Shown one piece after another: positions 17,457-26,127 of a stretch of 64,000 nucleotides of DNA. Both the position numbers and the translations under genes were made by a program. The notes under the pieces are model-generated. The model was not told where the DNA came from. It did not search any database and saw nothing but the letters and a program-made list of their open reading frames with translations. Position 1 is the stretch's first letter. Each line of letters begins with the position of its first letter. The DNA comes from Bacteroidales bacterium. GTDB taxonomy: Bacteria; Bacteroidota; Bacteroidia; Bacteroidales; F082. The stretch is taken from positions 62,001-126,000 of the forward strand of contig JAGBQJ010000023.1 of NCBI GenBank assembly GCA_017632935.1. Direction: 5' to 3'.

Positions 17457-18147
17457 GATAATCCGCTTTGCTGTATTCCAACGGTGCCCCGTCGCTGATG
17501 CGGAGCACTTTTCCACCAGCTGCACGAAGGATGGCATCGGCGGCAGCGGTGTCCCATTCCTTGGTCTTGCTGTAACAGACATAGACATCGGCGGAGCCTT
17601 CGGCCAGACGGGCGAATTTGAGGCTGCTACCTTGTGTATCGATGACCAGGTCAGGATGGGCTGGACGCAACACCTTATTAATATATTCATCCACCTCGGG
17701 CGTGCGGTGCGATCGGCTGACCAAAACTGTAAAAGTTGAGAGTTTAGAGTTGAGAGTTGAGAGTTGTTGTGGATCTTCTGAAGTCCACATTTTGTCTAGA
17801 ACGGGGGCATAAATCACGCCTAGGATGGGTTGCTTGTCGTCAATCAAGGCGATGTTGACCGTGAATTCGCTGTTGCGGTTCACAAATTCTACCGTACCAT
17901 CAAGAGGGTCAACGAGCCAATAGCGCTTGTATTGCGAACGGTCGGGCGGCAGGTCTTCCTCGCTCACGAAAGGCAGCCCCGAGGGTTTCAAGATCTCCTT
18001 GATGATATTGCTGGCGCGGAGATCGGCCTGTGTGACGGGCGAGTCATCATCCTTGGTGTAGACCTCAAAGGGTTGTGAATATACCTCCATGATGGCCTTG
18101 CCAGCTTCGAGAGCAGCTTTTTTGGCTAGTCTTAGTAGTTGTTCCAT
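17407..18147 (-). CDS. cysQ: 3'(2'),5'-bisphosphate nucleotidase, CysQ family
   Basis: 246 residues from ATG at 18147. An in-frame codon 57 bases upstream is unlikely because a -7 promoter element lies between the two. Inositol-monophosphatase fold with the metal motifs SEED at 62-65, DPLDGT at 80-85 and WDTAAADA at 198-205. Removes the 3' phosphate from PAP made in sulfur metabolism. Residues ~126-140 (PQQLSTLNSKLSTFT) are an insertion encoded by a GTTGAGA simple repeat, in a loop between core strands. The 3' end overlaps the convergent Kelch/AraC gene. Confidence 0.88.
   Translation of the reverse strand: MEQLLRLAKKAALEAGKAIMEVYSQPFEVYTKDDDSPVTQADLRASNIIKEILKPSGLPFVSEEDLPPDRSQYKRYWLVDPLDGTVEFVNRNSEFTVNIALIDDKQPILGVIYAPVLDKMWTSEDPQQLSTLNSKLSTFTVLVSRSHRTPEVDEYINKVLRPAHPDLVIDTQGSSLKFARLAEGSADVYVCYSKTKEWDTAAADAILRAAGGKVLRISDGAPLEYSKADYPNPPFVAYAPASTQKA
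17735..17766. repeat. GTTGAGA simple repeat inside cysQ
   Basis: Four to five units of GTTGAGA or GTTTAGA lie inside the reading frame and encode QLSTLNSKLST. The sequence has the character of an intergenic spacer repeat rather than of conserved coding sequence. Confidence 0.7.
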
Positions 18148-18151
18148 GCTG

Positions 18152-18159
18152 CAAAAGTA
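18152..18159 (-). promoter_or_regulatory. -7 element of cysQ
   Basis: On the minus strand this reads TACTTTTG, ending 4 bp before the cysQ ATG. It predicts a leaderless transcript and decides the start codon. Confidence 0.5.
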
Positions 18160-18234
18160 CAAAATATTCCTCTGTAAATCAGTTAAATAAGAAAAATCTT
18201 TCAAAAAAATTTCTTCCGTGACATTTTATTCCAC

Positions 18235-18242
18235 TAATTTTG
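18235..18242 (+). promoter_or_regulatory. -7 element of topA
   Basis: TAATTTTG, exact consensus, 52 bp before the topA ATG. Confidence 0.5.
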
Positions 18243-18294
18243 CACGCGAAAAATCGGGGGTTGAAGCCTCCTCCAAAATGGAATAATTGAGACT

Positions 18295-20616
18295 ATGGCA
18301 AAGAATTTAGTTATCGTGGAGTCACCGGCCAAGGCCAAGACCATCGAAGGGTTTTTAGGCAAGGAATATACGGTGAAGTCGAGTTACGGACATGTGCGTG
18401 ACTTGAACAAGAATACCTTAAGTGTCGATATTGAAAAGGATTTTGAACCCGAATACGAAATCTCGGACGACAAGAAAGCCCTGGTGGCCGAGTTGAAGAA
18501 ACTTTCGAAAGCCGCCGACACGGTGTGGCTGGCATCCGATGAGGACCGCGAGGGAGAATCCATCTCGTGGCATCTCTACGAGGCCCTCGACCTGAAGAAG
18601 AAAGACACCAAGCGTATCGTCTTCCACGAAATCACCAAGACCGCCATCCTCGATGCCATCGAGAACCCGCGCGATATCGACATGGGTCTTGTGGCCGCCC
18701 AGCAGGCTCGCCGCGTGCTTGACCGCCTCGTCGGTTACGAACTGTCGCCCCTGCTGTGGAAGAAGGTGAAGCCCTCGTTGTCAGCAGGCCGTGTGCAGTC
18801 GGTGGCCGTGCGCCTCATCGTAGAACGCGAAGAGGAAATCAAAAACTTTGTGCAGACCAGTGCTTACCGCATCATGGCTCAGTTCACCTTCATGAAAGAT
18901 GGACAAGAGTATAACCTTACCGCTGAACTGCCGCACCGTTTCGACACAGAAGAAGAGACCCGTAAGTTCTTGGAGTCGTGTGTCAATGCTGGCTATAAGG
19001 TCGATTCCATCGAGAAGAAACCCGCCACACGTTATCCCGCCCCCCCGTTTACCACGTCGACCTTGCAGCAAGAAGCCGCTAGAAAACTCGGCTTTTCGGT
19101 CGCCAATACCATGCGCATTGCTCAGCAGCTCTACGAATCCGGTAAAATTACCTATATGCGTACCGACTCCGTCAACCTCTCGAAGCTTGCCCTCGGCATG
19201 GCCAAGAAAGAGATCATGGAGAACTATGGTGCTGAATATGTGAAGACACGCCAATACCAGACCAAGACCAAGGGTGCACAAGAGGCTCACGAAGCCATCC
19301 GCCCGACCTACCTTGATCAGCATACCATCAAAGGCACTGCTGACGAGCGCAAGCTCTATGAGCTCATTTGGAAGCGCGCCATCGCCTCGCAGATGGCTGA
19401 TGCCCAGATGGAACGCACCAACGTGAATATCGGCATCTCGACCAACAAGAAGCAGTTTGTCGCCACGGGCGAGGTCATCCTCTTCGATGGCTTCTTGAAG
19501 GTCTACATGGAAAGCTACGATGACGACCGTGCCGAAGACGCCGCCGTCATCCTGCCGCCCATTGAAGTGGGTACGGCCCTCGACATGGAGAAGATGGAGG
19601 CCCAGCAACGCTATACACGTCATCCGCTGCGCTACACCGAGGCTAGCCTCGTGAAGAAAATGGAAGAGCTCGGCATCGGCCGTCCTTCGACCTACGCGCC
19701 TACCATCTCCACCATTCAGAAGCGCGAATATGTGGTCAAAGGCGATGTGAAGGGCGAGCCTCAGACATACAAAATCATCACTCTGAAAAACAACAAGATA
19801 ACTGATAAGACGGGCAAGGAAAACTACGGTGCTGAGAAAGGCAAGTTGTTGCCTACTGACATCGGCGTTTTGGTGAACAAGTTCCTGACCCAATACTTCG
19901 AGAGTATCGTTGACTACAACTTCACCGCTAATGTGGAGAAGGAGTTTGATAAGATTGCCGAGGGCAAGCGCAAATGGAACGCCATGATCAAGGACTTTTA
20001 CAAGAGCTTCCATAAGCAGATCGTCTCCACAACGGAGCACTCTGGAAAGTTCAGCGGCGAGAAGATGCTGGGCATTGACCCTGCCACGGGCAAGAAAGTC
20101 TATGTGAAGGTGGGACGTTTTGGCCCAGTGGCCCAGATTGGCGACACCGATTCGGACGAGAAGCCTCGTTTCGCGGGCCTGAAGAAGGACATGAGTATCG
20201 AAAACGTCACTTTGGAAGAGGTGCTTAAGTTGTTCGACTTCCCGCGTTCGCTTGGCGAGTATGAAGGCAAGGAAATCACCGTGGCTGTGGGACGTTTTGG
20301 TCCGTATGTGAAGCACGACAACAAGTTCTACAGCCTGGCTAAGACGGACAATCCTGCCTTAGTGGAATACGATCGCGCCATTGAAATCATCAACGAGAAG
20401 CGGCAGAAGGACCAGAATAACATCATCCGCACTTTCGACCAAGATCCCGACTTGCGCGTGTTGAATGGTCGTTTCGGACCTTACATCGCTTATAAGAAGA
20501 ACAACTTCAAGATTGCGAAATCGGTCGACCCAGCCACGCTCACCTTCGAGCAGTGCACGGCCATCGTGGAAGACCCAAAGAACGCACCAAAGAAGAAAAC
20601 AGCGAAGAAGAAATAA
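18295..20616 (+). CDS. topA: DNA topoisomerase I
   Basis: 773 residues. Type IA topoisomerase relaxing negative supercoils. TOPRIM domain at the N-terminus (VIVESPAKAKTIE at 6-18; DEDREGE near 82-88), then the strand-passage domain with the catalytic tyrosine in YMRTDS (near residue 286). The C-terminus has no zinc fingers; it carries three TopoI_CTR-type repeats each containing GRFGP, and ends in a basic tail (KKKTAKKK). A factor-independent terminator follows. Confidence 0.97.
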   Translation: MAKNLVIVESPAKAKTIEGFLGKEYTVKSSYGHVRDLNKNTLSVDIEKDFEPEYEISDDKKALVAELKKLSKAADTVWLASDEDREGESISWHLYEALDLKKKDTKRIVFHEITKTAILDAIENPRDIDMGLVAAQQARRVLDRLVGYELSPLLWKKVKPSLSAGRVQSVAVRLIVEREEEIKNFVQTSAYRIMAQFTFMKDGQEYNLTAELPHRFDTEEETRKFLESCVNAGYKVDSIEKKPATRYPAPPFTTSTLQQEAARKLGFSVANTMRIAQQLYESGKITYMRTDSVNLSKLALGMAKKEIMENYGAEYVKTRQYQTKTKGAQEAHEAIRPTYLDQHTIKGTADERKLYELIWKRAIASQMADAQMERTNVNIGISTNKKQFVATGEVILFDGFLKVYMESYDDDRAEDAAVILPPIEVGTALDMEKMEAQQRYTRHPLRYTEASLVKKMEELGIGRPSTYAPTISTIQKREYVVKGDVKGEPQTYKIITLKNNKITDKTGKENYGAEKGKLLPTDIGVLVNKFLTQYFESIVDYNFTANVEKEFDKIAEGKRKWNAMIKDFYKSFHKQIVSTTEHSGKFSGEKMLGIDPATGKKVYVKVGRFGPVAQIGDTDSDEKPRFAGLKKDMSIENVTLEEVLKLFDFPRSLGEYEGKEITVAVGRFGPYVKHDNKFYSLAKTDNPALVEYDRAIEIINEKRQKDQNNIIRTFDQDPDLRVLNGRFGPYIAYKKNNFKIAKSVDPATLTFEQCTAIVEDPKNAPKKKTAKKK

Positions 20617-20623
20617 GCAAACG

Positions 20624-20656
20624 AAAGCGGCGGAATCAATTCTGCCGCTTTTTTAT
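20624..20656 (+). terminator. Terminator after topA
   Basis: A 12-bp stem (AAAGCGGCGGAA with TTCTGCCGCTTT, one G-T pair) and a TCAA loop are followed by a T-rich run, 7 bp after the topA stop. Confidence 0.85.
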
Positions 20657-20686
20657 TGATTCTATGTCGAAATCCGAATAATTTCC

Positions 20687-20694
20687 TATTTTTG
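20687..20694 (+). promoter_or_regulatory. -7 element of the DHS-like gene
   Basis: TATTTTTG, exact consensus, 45 bp before the ATG at 20740. Confidence 0.5.
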
Positions 20695-20739
20695 CAATCT
20701 TTAAATCTTTGAATTTTTAAATTTTAAATACAACGAAAA

Positions 20740-21774
20740 ATGGAGAAAAAAGACTTACTGAAAGACGTTGTCGAACATATCGACATCAAGAAGTACGACT
20801 CGACTGAACTCATCAACGCCATGCGCAAGATGTCGTTCACCTCGCGCGACACCGCCCGCGCCGCCGACATCCTCTGCCAGATGATCGCGGAAAAGGATTG
20901 CACCAACATCCTCACCATCGCCGGTTCCACCTCGGCCGCTGGCTGTATGCAGGTGTATGTGGAGATGGTTCGTAACAAGATGGTTGACGCCGTGGTTAGC
21001 ACGGGTGCCAGCATCATCGACATGGACCTCTTCGAAGCCCTGGGGTACAAACACTACATCGGCACGAAAGAGAACGTCATCCCCGACACCAAGCTGCGCG
21101 AGCTTTATATCGACCGCATCTACGATACCTTCATCGACGAGGAAGAGCTGCAGGCCTGCGACCAAGCCACCTGCGATGTGGCCGACACCTTGGAGTGCCG
21201 TCCCTACAGCAGCCGCGAGTTCCTCTATGAGGTCGGCAAATGGCTGGCCAACGGTCACGGCGTGAAGAAAGAGAGCCTCATCCAGACCTGCTACGAATGC
21301 GGCGTGCCGATCTTCTGCCCCGCTTTCAGCGACAGTAGCGCCGGTTTTGGTATCGGTAAGCACCAATGGCTCCGCAAGAAAGCCGGCAAGCCTTATGTGA
21401 GCATCGACTCGGTGGCCGACTTCCTCGAGCTGACCGAAATCAAGATGAACAGCCCGCAATCAGGTCTGTTTATGGTCGGTGGCGGTACACCCAAGAACTT
21501 TGCCCAGGACACCGTTGTCTGCGCCGAGATCCTTGGTCATGAAGTGCCCATGCACAAATATGCCATCCAGATCACCGTGGCCGACGTGCGCGACGGCGCC
21601 TGCTCGTCCTCAACGCTGCTCGAAGCTGGTTCATGGGGCAAGGTGAGCGAAGAGCTCCAGCAGATGGTCTATGCCGAAGGCACCACCGTCATCCCCGCCA
21701 TCGTCAGCTATGCCTACCACAACGCACCGTGGCGTGAGCGTGAGTATAAGAACTGGCAGAAACTATATAAGTAA
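20740..21774 (+). CDS. Deoxyhypusine-synthase-like enzyme
   Basis: 344 residues of the deoxyhypusine synthase fold. The NAD-binding start (TIAGSTSAAGCM near 59-70; VVSTGASIIDMDL near 85-97) and the active-site segment EAGSWGKV are present; Lys301 corresponds to the lysine that forms the enzyme-imine intermediate in eukaryotic DHS. Bacteria lack eIF5A, so the product is probably a polyamine such as homospermidine rather than deoxyhypusine (inferred). The arginase-fold gene downstream starts 101 bp later. Family call confident, substrate not. Confidence 0.85.
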   Translation: MEKKDLLKDVVEHIDIKKYDSTELINAMRKMSFTSRDTARAADILCQMIAEKDCTNILTIAGSTSAAGCMQVYVEMVRNKMVDAVVSTGASIIDMDLFEALGYKHYIGTKENVIPDTKLRELYIDRIYDTFIDEEELQACDQATCDVADTLECRPYSSREFLYEVGKWLANGHGVKKESLIQTCYECGVPIFCPAFSDSSAGFGIGKHQWLRKKAGKPYVSIDSVADFLELTEIKMNSPQSGLFMVGGGTPKNFAQDTVVCAEILGHEVPMHKYAIQITVADVRDGACSSSTLLEAGSWGKVSEELQQMVYAEGTTVIPAIVSYAYHNAPWREREYKNWQKLYK

Positions 21775-21871
21775 ATGCAGAATTAAGAATTAAGAATGCA
21801 GAATTGGAGCAAAGCCCAACAGTGCATTGCTTCATTCTGCATTCAACATTCTGCATTCAACATTCTTAATT
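21775..21871. repeat. Inverted arrays of GAATGCAGAATT repeats
   Basis: The left array (21775-21805) starts immediately after the stop codon and contains ATGCAGAATT and AAGAATT units. The right array (21831-21871) is mostly the reverse complement (ATTCTGCATTCAAC units). Together they could fold into a long imperfect hairpin filling the spacer before the arginase-fold gene. Confidence 0.65.
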
Positions 21872-21875
21872 AAAT

Positions 21876-23048
21876 ATGGACATCAGCATTTTCCTTGAGC
21901 CTGTAGCTGAGAAGTGTTTCAGCAAGGCCTACCGTCCGGGCAAGCAGACCTTGGGCGAGACGATTAACATCTACCGCAACGAGGATGAGTTCCCCGACCT
22001 CGAAGGCGTGGATTTGGCCATCATCGGCGTCAAGGAAGAGCGCGGTGCGGTCGACAACAAAGGCTGCGCCGATGGCGTGGACTATATCCGGAAAGCCCTC
22101 TATCCGCTTTTCAACCATTGGCCACAGCTGCATATTGTCGACTTGGGTAACATCAGAATCGGGAAGGAACTCAACGACACCTATTATGCCGTCAGTCAGG
22201 TGCTTACCGAGCTGATGAAAAACAAGACTGTGCCTATCCTCATTGGGGCGGGACAGGACCTCACCTACACGATGTACCAAGTGTATGAGCCCACAGGCAA
22301 GCTCATCAACATCGCCGCCGTCGACCCCATGTTCGACATCGGCAACGACAAGGAGGCGCTCAATTCGCATTCCTATTTAAGCCATATCATCCTGCACCAG
22401 CCCAATTTCCTGTTCAACTTCACCAATATCGGCTACCAATCGTATTATGTTGACACAGAGAATATTGAACTGATGAAACAGCTGCTCTTCGATGCCTATC
22501 GTTTGGGTAGCGTCAAGCAAAACATCGAATTGACCGAGCCCCTCATCCGCAATGCCAACCTCTTGAGTTTCGACATCTCGGCTGTCCGCGCTGCCGATGC
22601 ACCAGGCGTGAAAAACGCCTCGCCTAACGGCTTCAACGGCGAAGAGGCCTGCCGCATGACGCGCTATGCCGGTTTGAGTTACAAGCTCTCGTCCGTCGGT
22701 TTCTTCGAGTACAACCCACACTACGACATCAATTCGCGCACGGCCAACCTCATCGCCGAGATGATTTGGTACTTCATGGAAGGCTTCTCCAGCCGCCAGG
22801 ACGATATCCCCACTTTGGAAAGCACCGATTTTAAACGCTACAATGTGCAAATCAGCGATAGTCAAGACGTGGTCTTCCTCTGCCATAAGATTACAGGCAA
22901 ATGGTGGATGGACATGTCGTTCCTTCAAAACGCCGACCAGCGTTACGAAAGGCACCATTTCATCCCTTGCTCGAAGGAAGACTACGAACAAGCTATGTGC
23001 AATGAGCTACCGGACAAGTGGTGGCAGTTCTATCAGAAACTGATGTAA
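21876..23048 (+). CDS. Arginase/agmatinase-fold protein with altered metal ligands
   Basis: 390 residues. The ureohydrolase fold is recognisable, but the Mn-binding motifs are changed: GAGQD (124-128) replaces GGGHD, DPMFD (150-154) replaces DxHxD, and SFDIS (231-235) replaces SxDxD. Three of the usual metal ligands (two His, one Asp) are therefore gone. It may be a pseudoenzyme, a regulatory subunit or an enzyme with different chemistry. The start at 21876 follows the inverted repeat array. Placed between the DHS-like and deiminase genes, which suggests a role in arginine or polyamine metabolism. Confidence 0.8.
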   Translation: MDISIFLEPVAEKCFSKAYRPGKQTLGETINIYRNEDEFPDLEGVDLAIIGVKEERGAVDNKGCADGVDYIRKALYPLFNHWPQLHIVDLGNIRIGKELNDTYYAVSQVLTELMKNKTVPILIGAGQDLTYTMYQVYEPTGKLINIAAVDPMFDIGNDKEALNSHSYLSHIILHQPNFLFNFTNIGYQSYYVDTENIELMKQLLFDAYRLGSVKQNIELTEPLIRNANLLSFDISAVRAADAPGVKNASPNGFNGEEACRMTRYAGLSYKLSSVGFFEYNPHYDINSRTANLIAEMIWYFMEGFSSRQDDIPTLESTDFKRYNVQISDSQDVVFLCHKITGKWWMDMSFLQNADQRYERHHFIPCSKEDYEQAMCNELPDKWWQFYQKLM

Positions 23049-23061
23049 ACTAGATTATTTT

Positions 23062-23069
23062 TACTTTTG
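23062..23069 (+). promoter_or_regulatory. -7 element of the deiminase gene
   Basis: TACTTTTG, exact consensus, 17 bp before the ATG at 23087. The deiminase gene can thus be expressed separately from the arginase-fold gene. Confidence 0.5.
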
Positions 23070-23086
23070 CAGAAAATATTTAAGCA

Positions 23087-26020
23087 ATGAAAAAAGCATT
23101 ATCAATCTTAACTTTATTATTCTTATTGTCCTTTACGGTGAAAGCACAAGACGATAAGAAACCCGACTGGATGCGATGGCACTATCTCTCCGAGGAGGAG
23201 ATGTACGACAAGTCGCGTGGCATGAACTTCGTCGAGACCGACCCGCCGACGGGGGAGCCGCGTTTCGTGGCCGAGTTTGAGCCCATGCAGGGTGTCATGG
23301 TTTCTTATGCTTCATCTTATGGTGGCTTTGGAATCCCTGTGAACTTGATAGCGCAACTGGCTGAAAACTGCCATTTGTACTGCATCGTCCCTTCTTCATA
23401 CCAAGGCAACGCCCAAAACACAATGCAAAATGGTGGTGTCAACATGAGCAATGTTACCTTTGTCAATGCCCCTGTCGACTCTTATTGGATTCGCGACTAC
23501 GGCCCGTGGTACATCTTCGAAGACCGTAATCCCGCCATCGTTGACAACATCTACAACCGTCCGCGCTACAACGACGACAACATGTCAAGCGTGTTCGCCA
23601 ACTTCTGGAACATCCCCATGTACGGCATGAAGGTTGAGCACACGGGCGGCAACATGATGGAAGATGGTCGCGGCCACGGCGTGAGTGATGACCTGGTTTT
23701 TCAGGAAAACATGGATGACTATAATATCAATGAAGCCACTGTTCGTCAAAGAATGCGCGATTATCTCGGCATTGACCCTTATCATGTGACCATCGACCCG
23801 CAAGGTGACTATATCGCCCATGTGGACTGCTGGGGCAAATACCTTGCGCCTGACAAGATCTTGATTGCCCGTCTGCCGCAAAGCAACCCTCGTTACCAAT
23901 ACTATGAGCAAGTGGCTCAGTATTTTGAGACCACCAACTGCTGCTGGGGCTATCCTTACCATGTGTATCGTGTGGACGAACCAGGTGGCAATACCTTGGC
24001 ACCTTACACCAACAGCCTCATCCTTAATAAGACCGTGTATGTGCCGCTGGGCTCCAACAGCACCTACAATAACCAAGCATTGGCAGTCTATCAGGAGGCC
24101 ATGCCTGGTTATAACATCGTAGGAGTGCCAGGAGGTTCGGCTGGCTGGTTAAATACGGATGCCCTACACTGCCGCACCCGTGGCGTGATGGACTTCAACA
24201 TGCTCTTCGTCGACCACCGCGATGTGCTTTTTGGCGAGCAAGCTTGGCAAGACTCCATCGCAGTCACTTCCAAGTTCATTGCTTACAGCGGACAAAACCT
24301 GAAGCAAGACTCGCTCCTTGTTTACTATAGCATTGACGGTGGTGCCTATCAGACGGCTCATATGACCGCCACGGGCAACCCCGATGAATATGTCGGTTAC
24401 ATCAAGGGTTACCAAGGCGAGTCGGAGATTGACTATTATGTGTTTGGTGCCGACATGTCAGGCCACCGCTATACACAGCCTGTCTTTGCTGGTCTCGACC
24501 CGCACCACTTCACTATGGAGGCACACGAGCCAACACCTCCTGGTGAATTAGTGGTTTCTCCTGAAACACTGACCTTTGAGGAGCCTTTTGAGACGCACAC
24601 ATTCCAAATTATCAATGAAACTGAAAACTCCGTCACGATTTCTGCCATCAATGTGAATCCCAATGACAATATACTGCTGCTTTCCCATGCCAATCTGCCT
24701 CAGACGCTTCAACCCAACCAATCCATGAACGTGGTAGTGGAATTGAACGGCATGGGGTCAAAAGGCTATAACACTTACACCATTACCGTGGTGACTTCTG
24801 TGGGTGATAGACAAGTTACCGTCAGGGTCAACGAGGAAGCCTGGGATGAAGGCTTGGTGTTGATGCCCATGCAGGGACTCACCTTCGGCCCAAATGCGTC
24901 GACGACCCAGACCTTCTACCTGAAAAACACCAACGCCTTGCGGAGCATCACGTTGAATGACATATACGAAGACGGCAGTAACTATTTTAATATGGAGCCA
25001 AGTCACTCCCTTCCTTACAGCATCCAAGCTGGAGAGAGGTTTGCGGTGACCGTTACCTTGGTCGATTTCCCCGAACAGGAAACCACGGCCAATGTCTTCG
25101 TGAACTGCTCCGACTACGCCCAAAGCACGACTTACTTCACCATCGGCGCTTTCCCGCCCCCGCCGCAAGGCGAGCTCGTGATTACGCCCGACACTTTGTG
25201 GTTTGATAATATGGGTGATGTCAGATCGTTCATTGTCAACAATGGCACCAACGACGTCGTGACCATTCAAGACATCATTCCCGAAGAAAGCGCTTTGGTT
25301 TTCGAGGAAATCACCTTGCCGTACACGCTGCTGGCCGGACAAACCGTTACTGTTGCCGTAAGGCTACTAACGCCACCCGCGAAAGACAACTATTTCATCC
25401 GTGACATCAACGTGCAAACTTCGTTGGGCGAACGTCATGTTACCGCTATGCTCAGAAAGACCGCTTTCGATTACGGCTTGGCGGTCGTTGGCTCACCCAC
25501 GATAGAAATAGTCAACGAAAATGGTGCCGAAGGCGTGTTGACCAATCGCAATTACGGAACACAGACACCTATTGATATCTATTCTATCGCCGAAGACGGC
25601 ACGAATTATCTGAACATCGTGCCGCAGCACACGCTGCCTTACACCTTGCAGTCTTCCGACTTCTTTACTGTGACGTTCTACGCTAACTCACACGCCAAAG
25701 GAACGGTCAACACCATGGTGTATGTGGAGTCGAGCGACAGGCGCTGCGAGTTCTTTGTTACCATTGAAGACAGCCTATTCAGCATCACCGAACTCTCCGC
25801 CGAAGCCAAGCTCTACCCCAATCCCACCACAGGCCAATTCACCGTGGAAGGCACTAATGTGGAACATGTTGAGGTCTATAACCTTGTCGGACAGAAGGTA
25901 CACGAGGCCGAAGGCCAAGTGGTGAATATCGACGCCGCCAACTGGCACAAGGGTATCTATCTAGTCAATATCATTGAACAAAATGGTGCCGTGGTAGCCA
26001 AGAAATTGGTGGTGAAATAA
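23087..26020 (+). CDS. Secreted peptidylarginine-deiminase-like protein with T9SS sorting domain
   Basis: 977 residues. Signal peptide 1-20 (VKAQ). The PAD_porph/agmatine-deiminase catalytic domain (~50-385) has WIRDYGPW at 134-141, HTGGN at 185-189, HVD at 245-247 and the nucleophile Cys362 in ALHCRT. RPR at 158-160 sits where Porphyromonas PPAD has the two arginines that hold the substrate C-terminal carboxylate, favouring protein C-terminal arginine over agmatine (needs alignment). Beta-sandwich repeats follow (~495-900, with two GELVV/GELVI start points). A T9SS type A sorting domain ends the protein (907-977, LYPNPTTGQF, last residues KKLVVK). Exported to the cell surface or medium. Confidence 0.87.
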   Translation: MKKALSILTLLFLLSFTVKAQDDKKPDWMRWHYLSEEEMYDKSRGMNFVETDPPTGEPRFVAEFEPMQGVMVSYASSYGGFGIPVNLIAQLAENCHLYCIVPSSYQGNAQNTMQNGGVNMSNVTFVNAPVDSYWIRDYGPWYIFEDRNPAIVDNIYNRPRYNDDNMSSVFANFWNIPMYGMKVEHTGGNMMEDGRGHGVSDDLVFQENMDDYNINEATVRQRMRDYLGIDPYHVTIDPQGDYIAHVDCWGKYLAPDKILIARLPQSNPRYQYYEQVAQYFETTNCCWGYPYHVYRVDEPGGNTLAPYTNSLILNKTVYVPLGSNSTYNNQALAVYQEAMPGYNIVGVPGGSAGWLNTDALHCRTRGVMDFNMLFVDHRDVLFGEQAWQDSIAVTSKFIAYSGQNLKQDSLLVYYSIDGGAYQTAHMTATGNPDEYVGYIKGYQGESEIDYYVFGADMSGHRYTQPVFAGLDPHHFTMEAHEPTPPGELVVSPETLTFEEPFETHTFQIINETENSVTISAINVNPNDNILLLSHANLPQTLQPNQSMNVVVELNGMGSKGYNTYTITVVTSVGDRQVTVRVNEEAWDEGLVLMPMQGLTFGPNASTTQTFYLKNTNALRSITLNDIYEDGSNYFNMEPSHSLPYSIQAGERFAVTVTLVDFPEQETTANVFVNCSDYAQSTTYFTIGAFPPPPQGELVITPDTLWFDNMGDVRSFIVNNGTNDVVTIQDIIPEESALVFEEITLPYTLLAGQTVTVAVRLLTPPAKDNYFIRDINVQTSLGERHVTAMLRKTAFDYGLAVVGSPTIEIVNENGAEGVLTNRNYGTQTPIDIYSIAEDGTNYLNIVPQHTLPYTLQSSDFFTVTFYANSHAKGTVNTMVYVESSDRRCEFFVTIEDSLFSITELSAEAKLYPNPTTGQFTVEGTNVEHVEVYNLVGQKVHEAEGQVVNIDAANWHKGIYLVNIIEQNGAVVAKKLVVK

Positions 26021-26029
26021 TCCTTGTAG

Positions 26030-26049
26030 AGACGCGATTCATCGCGTCT
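26030..26049. terminator. Hairpin AGACGCGA-TTCA-TCGCGTCT
   Basis: A perfect 8-bp stem with a 4-nt loop, 10 bp after the deiminase stop. Its arm belongs to the same TAGAGACGC family as the palindrome at 52858-52889. No long T-run follows, so it may be a dispersed repeat with terminator activity. Confidence 0.55.
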
Positions 26050-26064
26050 TATTGAAAAAACTAT

Positions 26065-26096
26065 GAATCCCCGAATATGTGTCGGGGATTCTTTTT
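26065..26096 (+). terminator. Terminator before the efflux operon
   Basis: Stem GAATCCCCGA with TCGGGGATTC (10 bp, perfect), 7-nt loop, then TTTTTAT. The T-run leads straight into the next -7 element at 26096. Confidence 0.85.
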
Positions 26097-26103
26097 ATTT
26101 TTG
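26096..26103 (+). promoter_or_regulatory. -7 element of the efflux operon
   Basis: TATTTTTG, exact consensus, directly abutting the terminator and 24 bp before the ATG at 26128. This places the ATG and not an earlier in-frame start at 26077, which lies inside the terminator. Confidence 0.55.
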
Positions 26104-26127
26104 CGCATAAATCAAAGATTAATACCA

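Noticed and set aside
18781..20316. A 511-codon minus-strand open frame opposite topA
   Set aside because: Composition and position are those of an antisense shadow; topA has all its motifs on the plus strand.
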